In this document: piece by piece, positions 53,101 to 62,100 of the stretch
Numbering within the stretch: position 1 is the first letter of the stretch
Layout: the number at the start of each line of letters is the position of its first letter
Assembly: GCA_032622095.1 (NCBI GenBank)
Contig: CP136065.1
Coordinates: 113,503,195-113,567,194, forward strand
Length of the DNA: 64,000 nt
DNA from: Siphonodentalium dalli
Taxonomy: Eukaryota; Mollusca; Scaphopoda; Gadilida; Siphonodentaliidae
Direction of reading: 5' to 3'
Program-made: the position numbers and the translations under genes
The notes under the pieces: generated by a model
Seen by the model: the letters and a program-made list of their open reading frames with translations, nothing else
Told to the model about the DNA's origin: nothing
Database searches by the model: none

Positions 53101-56100
53101 GTTTTATACGATTATAACTTCAAAACGGGATTACATCATGGATATATTGTACAATGAATTTATATGTGATGCTGGCAAAGGGTGATATCACCCTTCCATG
53201 ACCACAATTTCAATTTTACGCTATTAAACTTCAAAACAGGATTACATCATGGATATATTGTACAATGAATTTATATGTGGCATAGCCAAGGGTGAAATCT
53301 CGCTTCCAACTCCACATTTTACGCGATATTTTAGCCTGTTTAGCAAAATATTTAATTGTAATGTACGGCATTTTATTTGCGATCTGGCTAAGGGTGGAAT
53401 CACTCTCAAAAAAACACATTTTCACGCGATAGAATAACCTTATTCCGACGTCTCTGTATAATCAAATATTAATTTTGACATGTGTCGATCACGCTGCGAA
53501 TTGATGAAAGAATGAATCGGCAACATAAATTGTGAAATACCTTCATTTCATAGCCACATATGTGTTAACTTACCCTTGGTAAAATGAGTTCCCATCTTAT
53601 TCACACACGTCTTCGCATCAGCGTTGTTCGCACACAAAGAAACCTGTATCCAGCCGTTAGCTCGTGTTAATGATACATGTCTCACATATCCACATGGTAG
53701 TAATTAAATTATGGGCCAAGAATTAAACCCGCCGTTGGTTACAGTAATGAGCGAAATTAATGCGACATTTATGCGGGATTTAAAAATATAAATGCGATAT
53801 TTATATTTTTGTATATTAAAAGGCGAATTTAATATGCATAAATGCATGCATAAATTTAGGGTCCTAAATTTATGCGACATTTATATTTTTTAAATCTCGC
53901 TTTTCATGCAGTGTTTGTCAGTTTGACCACGTGTTTCTGGGCCACATCTCAAGAAAATAACATACTTCAAAAATCGATATCTAATCACGCTGAGCTGTGA
54001 TGGGCGCGTTCCTTGACTTTTACCCCCGAAGCAAAGAAATAGTAATTTATGAGTGACTGATTAGTTTGAGTAGCTTTAAGGATATTGAGACCTCCCTTGG
54101 ACTATAACGAATCCTCAAACTAACCTGACTGCAGTGCACATGGTGTAGCTTGGAGATGGGAAGGATGATTCATTGACATTTGGTACTGATATAGGATGAT
54201 CTAGGATAGGTACCCTTTTCAGGGCAGACATAATATAACCTAAGTGAATATATATTTGTCAAGCTAATTGACATGATATATATTTCCAGCTGATTAACAC
54301 AAGTTTAACTTAAACATATTTTCTTGTATAATCAAATTTCGAAGACAAAGGGAATGGGAAGACAAGTTCTTGAAACTTACATGAACCTCCACAACCTTTC
54401 ACCGTTATTAAACAGCACCCTTAGATTTCTCTAAGGTGTACTCACCTCACAGAAGATGCCTAAATCATGTAGTCTCAAGCTGGGACCTTTACCTGCTGTC
54501 CCACAGAAAAAATGAGCGACTATAGAAATCACCGGTGCCTGTGAGTGCGTCCATTTCCAGATGATATCTTCAGTAATCATAACTAATGAAATTAAATAAT
54601 ATTTGGTATGTGAGCTTACTAGTTATAGCGCAGGTCAAGTTCAAATATGGGTGCGGCCCGGTAATTTTTTACTGGAGTTATGGTCCTTGTTGACTTAGAA
54701 TTTGCTGATTATTTTGGTTTCCGGATGATAACTTTAGTTATATAGTTATCCGATTGTTATCAAATTTGGTACATGGATTACTCACATGAAAATCGAATTT
54801 TGGTTTGGTCTGTTCACTTTTACCAGAGTTATGGCCCTTCTAAACTTAGAATTTTTCTGTTATTTTGGTTTCCAAATGATAACTGCAGTTAAAGTTATAT
54901 AACCGATTGTTTTCAAATTTGATATATGCATCACTCATGGAAATACAGAACAAGTTCGATTTTGGGTTAATAGGTCTGATGAATTTTGTCAGAATTATGC
55001 CCCTTTTTTGACTAATATTTGTTTCTAAAAAAAGCCACCCTTTTCAGGGAAAATGTGACCAAGCGGCCTTTCATTTTAATGTCACAGTTAGAACATAACA
55101 TTCCCTGATTTCAAACTGGTGGAATAAGATCCCTACGGACGGAGTAGAGATTCATGGAATGATCTACCAGCTGTCGAAGGCAGTTCTATTCCCAATAAGT
55201 GAATGATCATTATCTACGCAAAGGGAGGTAACATGAATTATGTATGTTAAATGTGCAGTTTTTATTAGTTCAAGATTGCCACTGTTCAATATTCTTTTAC
55301 CTATGCTATATATGCATATTTTTAATTCTGGTAAATTTTGTCATTGGCTTATCAGAGTGGGTTTTGCCAGTCGATGGTTTCTATCTATGTTCAGTAGTGC
55401 AGTGATTTCTAGGAAAATTTACCCTCTAAACAGTATTTACTCTACAACTATTACTGACCGCATGCATCATGATATTATGATGGGCGTTATACTGTAAATT
55501 TTATATTCACAGACAGAGTTTATTCTCAGTAACTACTGGACACATAATTTATTCAGTTACTATTAGGCAAATCAGTCTAAACTTGTTAACCCTTTCATGG
55601 CGGGAGCTGTGCTGGTGCATCATTAAAGATCCTGTGCCAGTGCATTCTGTTATATATGCGAGTCTCATAGGGAGCCTAGCATATATAAGAGATTGCACTG
55701 GCTTACAATGTCAACGTAAATATTGTCCCTATGGGAGACTTGCATATATATTATATAAGAGAATGCATTGGCACAGGGTTTTCCTAGAATTTCAGGAAGC
55801 TCCAGTTATGGAAGGGTTAAGGATTTGTCCTTGTACAGTCCCGTTATCTATACAGTGGTTTGAATCATGATGTCGTATCTCTTTACATCTAAGGTTGTAT
55901 CACATTGTTTCCCTATAGGCAACAATTGCGGAAATCTCCATATTTTTAGAGTGCCCTTAAATTTGTAAAAGAGAAGGACCTCAAAAGAAACAAACTTAGT
56001 CCTCTGTGATTTCTTAAGTGTTATTACACAATGCAAACCATTTACAAAAAGGCCTCAAATTTCACATAGATCAACATTTATTATCACATGGCAAAGAAGA

Positions 56101-59100
56101 AAAGGGATAGTTTTTTCCGCTGAGGTGATAAATTCTATGGCTTCAATTAATTTTCCGAAGACTTGTAGAGTGTTTATATAAGTACTTTTCAGATTTAATT
56201 TTATCACTGGAATGTGAAAAAAGTGATAAATTATTAGGTGTGATCTTAACACTGAAGATTACAAGTTGTGTTATCATTGACACTGGAACAAACAGAGAGT
56301 AGTCTCTTCTCCCTAGCAACAAAAAGATATTATAAAATGTATGGGTCAAATAGGGAGACTTGCATAAGAGAATACACTGGCACAGGATTTGTAATGCTGC
56401 ACCAGCGCACCTCCAGTCATGAAAGGGTTAAACCATGTCAATGGATACCATGTTCTTCAAAGGAAGCAACAAATTTAAGGAAAGGTTGATCAGCATGGAA
56501 CCGCTGATAATTTTTCCTGGATGTTATCAACAAGAATGATATAACCTCATTACATAGATGAAAATGTTCAAGAGCCTTCCTACAGAACGGAAGTTATAAT
56601 GGTGTTAGTATTTCAAATTTTGTTAACTTTAAAAAAATAACAATTGAGAAAGAAGTTCAATCTAAACTAAATTAAAAAAAAAAAAATTGTTTCTTTAAAA
56701 AAAAGATTTTTTTTTAATATGTGTTTTTTTTTTTTTTTTTCAAATTGAGCAAGGAATTCAATCTAATTTTTTTTTATTAAAGGATTGCTATCCTGATGAA
56801 TACAACAAAACATTATCGGAAAGCACCCCCTATTATGAACATGATAACCCAAGTCCCATAACTATCACATAATAAATAAGCCGAAAAATAAATAAATAAT
56901 ACCTCCACTAGTTGTCTGGATATTTCCATCGCTATAAAATCTCATATGACGTCATATGGTGAAACCAGTTTTGCTATCCACTACATCACATGGTAATGAC
57001 TGTTTTAATGGATAGGATTAGATTGTAAAACTGCTAACGTCGCCCGTCAAGCCCAACACTATAATTAATTACCCTTATCGAATTTAGTCAGTAGGTATCA
57101 AATAATGCATCATTTCATCCATTTTGGTATTGTACCTCCGAAAATAAAACAACTAAAGTCATATGTATGATAACGATTTCCCGCCTCGCCGCGATGAACA
57201 ACCTAATATTTCTTCACGAGCTACGTTAGCAGTCTTCAATCTAAACCTATCCAATATCCCATATAATATTATATGTGGGATGTAAATGGGGAAAGTCTTA
57301 TGTCGAATTGCATATATAGTGACAAGAAGCCACAAATAATATGCTTCTTATTTATCAAATGGAAACACAATAGTAAATATGGACTCTGATGACAAAAGCC
57401 AGTTTTCGTCATAATATCAGCCTGTGTGTGATATCTAGTGATATCTGATGTTTATTTATGCCATCCGGCCATTATACTTACCCTATAACATCCCTGATCT
57501 GTTGTCTTCCATTTTCTGACAAGCGAGATATGTTTATACAGCAAACTTGGACAGGTGGAATTTATTTAACGAATCAGATGCGAAATAATTAGTTAACTGT
57601 AAGTTTTCCCAATTGTCGGATATATGAGGCATTGACATGGCAAACGAGCAACTTGTTGTGCTGTCTATTTTTGAAAGCATGAGACTAACTTATTGAAATA
57701 CACTATGTTTGCGACATCTGCTTGTCAGCATAATAATAAGAAATGAAGCTGGCCCATCTGCATCCAGCACGCGTAGTGTATTCGATCGTTACCATGCGAA
57801 CAGAGATATACATGGTCATTCAACTTGTGCCTTGCATTTCCCCGACAGGTTAAATATGTTTAGATGCGTGCACGCAGTTTTAACGAAAACAACACGAAAC
57901 AATTGGTTGAATATAAGCTTTCCAAATGTCGAAACTTCAATATTTGGTGTGTATTTTTAAAACCGTTGTCATGGCAACCGAGCAAATTTGTATGATGTCT
58001 ACCCAATTATTTTTGAAAGCAAGACTCACTAATTGAAATATATATAGTCAGTTCTCTAAAATATAATGTTGTTTGTGATATATGCATGTCAGCCTGTGCG
58101 AACTGGCCATCAAGTTACCCCATCTGCATCCACCATATGAAGTGGTATTTGATCGTTACCATGGCAACGGAGATATATATGGCCAGCCAAATTGTACCTA
58201 GCATTTCCCGACAAGTTAGATATGTTTATATAGCAAACATAGATATGTGCAGGCAGTTTTAACAAATCCAACGCGAGATAAGTGGTTAAATGCAAGCATT
58301 CCAGTTCTTGAAACCTCAATATTTGGCATGTATATTTAAGCCGTTGCCATGGCAACCGCAGGACTTTGTGTGATGTCTACCCAATATTTTTTGAAATCAT
58401 ATAACCTACTTATTGAAGTGCACATATAATCAGTTCTCCACATGAAAATCCTACGGGGGTCAATGGTGGGGCCAGTACTAATATGAGTTGACAAAAAATT
58501 AAAATACAGAATCGGAGTCAGAGTTAATTTTGTCTACCTATATGATGTCACCAATATTATGTAATCGCAGTGGCGAGTAGCGATGTTAATTTGTTAAATG
58601 CACAGAATCGTTAGTGCTTGTGTGTGCAATAGAATAAATTTAAGTTTGTTGTGTAATTTGGGCCGGCCTAAGGTTTAGATATAATAATGTATGCATTAGA
58701 GTTGTGAATAAAGTTATTAGTTTTCAATTGAAGCTTTTAAAATAATTTAATAAATACCTTGTCATCATGGACGTTTTATGACTAGGATTGTTGATAATTG
58801 CGCTGCTAGAATGTAAATTTTATAGGCCACTAAACCACGCAGCAAATTGTCATCAGTGTAGTCAGCAAGCTTGTCTTTGGGGAGGGTGTGCAATATTTCA
58901 AAAATATATGTACATCTATATCGTGATATCATATCCATGCTTCATATACTATGAATATATACCTATTATGCGTGATATAATTTTTGAAATGAAATCACCT
59001 GGCATCCACTACAGACTTATCTGTGTTACCGCATTATGATAAATTAAAACTAAACGGTCTTTATTGTCACACAGAGTTGGCAAGATTGTTTTGGATGCGA

Positions 59101-62100
59101 AATATTCAAAATATATGTGTATATATTGCCCTAGTATATATATATATACATGATTCATAACTATGAAAATAAACTTATCATATCATCTTGCTGATGAATG
59201 GCATGATATAATTTATTAAATTATATATACATGATTCATAACTATGAATTTTCAAAATATATGTGTATATATTGCCCTAGTATATATATATACATGATTC
59301 ATAACTATGAAAATAAACTTATCCTATCATAGTGCTAATGAATGGCATGATATAATTTATTAAATCTCTCAACAATAGACCAAATTGTTTTTTTATACCG
59401 ATCGAGTTACAGTAAATTAAAACAAAACTCTTTATTGCCACATGACTAAGGGCATCATTCTGGAAACTGGAATGTTTTTGACATGATCAATGTCTATAAT
59501 ATTTAACTTTGCAAGTCTTCAAATATATGTGATGTTTGATGAATATATTATATATAATATAACTTGGACTATTCCTGTAGCAAAAAGACGAGAAACACAA
59601 GTACATGTTTTTGTAGATAACTGCGCATAAAACTAAAATATTATACCATAATTTTTTAATACATTGTGATAGAATATACATAATAATATTCTATAGTCTT
59701 CGTCTGTGATTTCTTTAACGAGAATATTTATAGGTCCTACATAAATTACGGTCATGGTTTATAATAACAAAACAGCGTGGTACATAAAATAACACGCTAA
59801 AGATGTTTTATTTCGAGAACTGCAACGGATTTCGACAAAATTGTTGCATTTGCTGTGTTCTCCCATAACACGGCAAACTTCAAAAGTCGCAATCAAATTC
59901 ATTATCACTTTGCACATGCAAACTTTATATGCTATCATTTCGTATTTGTACATTGTCAATGAGTTACCATGTGATCGATCATGTGACTATTCTTCTGTTT
60001 ACATGTGACAATCATGTGATCCCGCCGAACACATGACTTCCTATACAACAAAAAACTTCAACTAACTTTTATCGTTATAAAAATAAGATTAGCCGAATAT
60101 TAGACTATATGCGCATAATGGACATTTTATTTATATATTATCAGTGTATTGAATGAAAATACTAATATTTTTTCAGGATCATATTCCTTAAGAGTTTGGA
60201 AAAAGGGCCATAACTCTGTTGTCATAAATCGGATCAAACCCATCATCGAACTCGATCTGTGTTTTGTGCTGATAAATTTGGTTGAAATTGGTTCCAATCG
60301 GATAGAAAATGTTTGAGTTATCATACCATGCATAAAGTGTCTATGGACGGACAGACAGACAGATGAATGACAAGTGGTCAATCCGGACATTGACACTATG
60401 TGTACCATACTGTGGTAAAGGTGCACATAAAAACAGGAGAGTTTTCCCCATGTCTCCCTGTAGGTTGTTTTATGAAGCAAACCCACCCCAATGTGACCCC
60501 ATTAAACCTTTAGGTGCAAAGAGATATGACAGTGAAACCATATGAAGTAATTGATTCTTCGGTTCCAGTCAATGGTGCTTTTGTGTGATTGTCATGGAAA
60601 CACAATAATAATAGTTATTTGGACTCTAGAGCATTCTATCATTATTATGAATTCTCATTGATCATGGTTTGTTCTATTCATTGCATGGTTCGATCCACAT
60701 AGGGAGTGATTGCAGAAATAAATCTGCATATTGAGTTGTTCAACATCATATGTGCCGCTATGTGTCTGCTTTTTTGTTCCTTGTTATATTTCGTAATATG
60801 GATGTAAGAAAATTCACTTGCAATCTATGTTATAAATTCCTGTTGAAAAGGACAATACATGTAAATGAAATAGGATGTTCTCTAAGAGAATCCCTCCTCA
60901 GAAAGCTTCACAGAAAAGGCTACAGATTAAGGTGAAGTCACATGTATAAGTCCGCAAAACTTGATTATCTGTTTTTTGACACTTTTTTTCAAATTGGCAG
61001 GTTTTTAATACATATTTTACCCACAAAATTATACAGCAGGCAGGTTTTAGCTAGCTTCTTAAATTTGAGAGTTACCATGCACAAAAAACTCATAAAAAAG
61101 AGCCACAACATGGGCAGACAATGGTTTCGTAGAGAGTAATCAATTGGTTTTTGAGAATTACGTTAAATAATTCACGAGAGGCGAGAGATATCGGAAAGAA
61201 ACGAGTACGCGTTAGGCTGAACGGTTAGCACACAAGTTTCTTACCTAAACATCTCTCGCCTCAAGTGAATTATTTAATGTAATTCTCGGAACTATTTGAT
61301 TACTCTATCTATTACACTTCTGCATCAAGTTGGTTTGCCAAATATGATCAAAACACACAGAATTAATGCATGAAAGTCCCGACGTAGAGAAAGATCAACC
61401 ATCGAAAATTAAGTCTAGATCAGTAAATGACGTAATGTCAATGACGTCATGAGAAATGACATAATTTCACAAGTGACATTACCATTTTTAATTAATGTCG
61501 TTTTCAATGGAAATTAAGTAAAAGTTAAGTAAAACGCAATATTAAGTAAAATGCAATAATCATACTCTAAAGCATTAATTATGTATAAACTTTGATATGA
61601 AAAAACTTTTAACCCTTTCATGACGTCAGCTTAAGTTATAGACTGGTTCTTTTATCAGCTTAACCCTTTCAGGACTCGGCACTGAACGGGTTACCTGACT
61701 GTCCATTTGGTATATTGTCTTTTATGTATTAATTGTAATACAACCTTGCCTAAAACTGTTTGCAATGTTCGTCCTGTAGTCTGGTTCCCATGGATATTTT
61801 GACCTCATTTTGTGGTACAATTCCATAGGGAGCATTGCATATATAAGAGAATGCACTGGATATATACTTTTAGGCCAATGAGTTCTCTTATATATGGGAA
61901 GCTCCCTGTAGACTCATATATATAAGAGAATGCATTGGCACAGGGTTTTTCAAAATTTCAGGAAGCTCCAGTCATGGAAGGGTTAAGGTGTAACAGAAAT
62001 ATGCCCTACAAAACTGAAAAGCTCAGGGAAAAGATAGAGGAAGGTAGTTCACCTTTGGTCCATTTAATAGTGACCTCATTTTCGATGTTAATGTTTGAAG

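Noticed and set aside
52424-53435. CRISPR-like array
   Set aside because: Units of 107-119 bp are repeated along their full length without unique spacers, in a eukaryotic intron; it is a satellite-like array.
60127-60486. 119-codon minus-strand frame as a gene
   Set aside because: It covers a known local repeat (GGGCCATAACTC, GGACGGACAGACAG) found elsewhere in the window.
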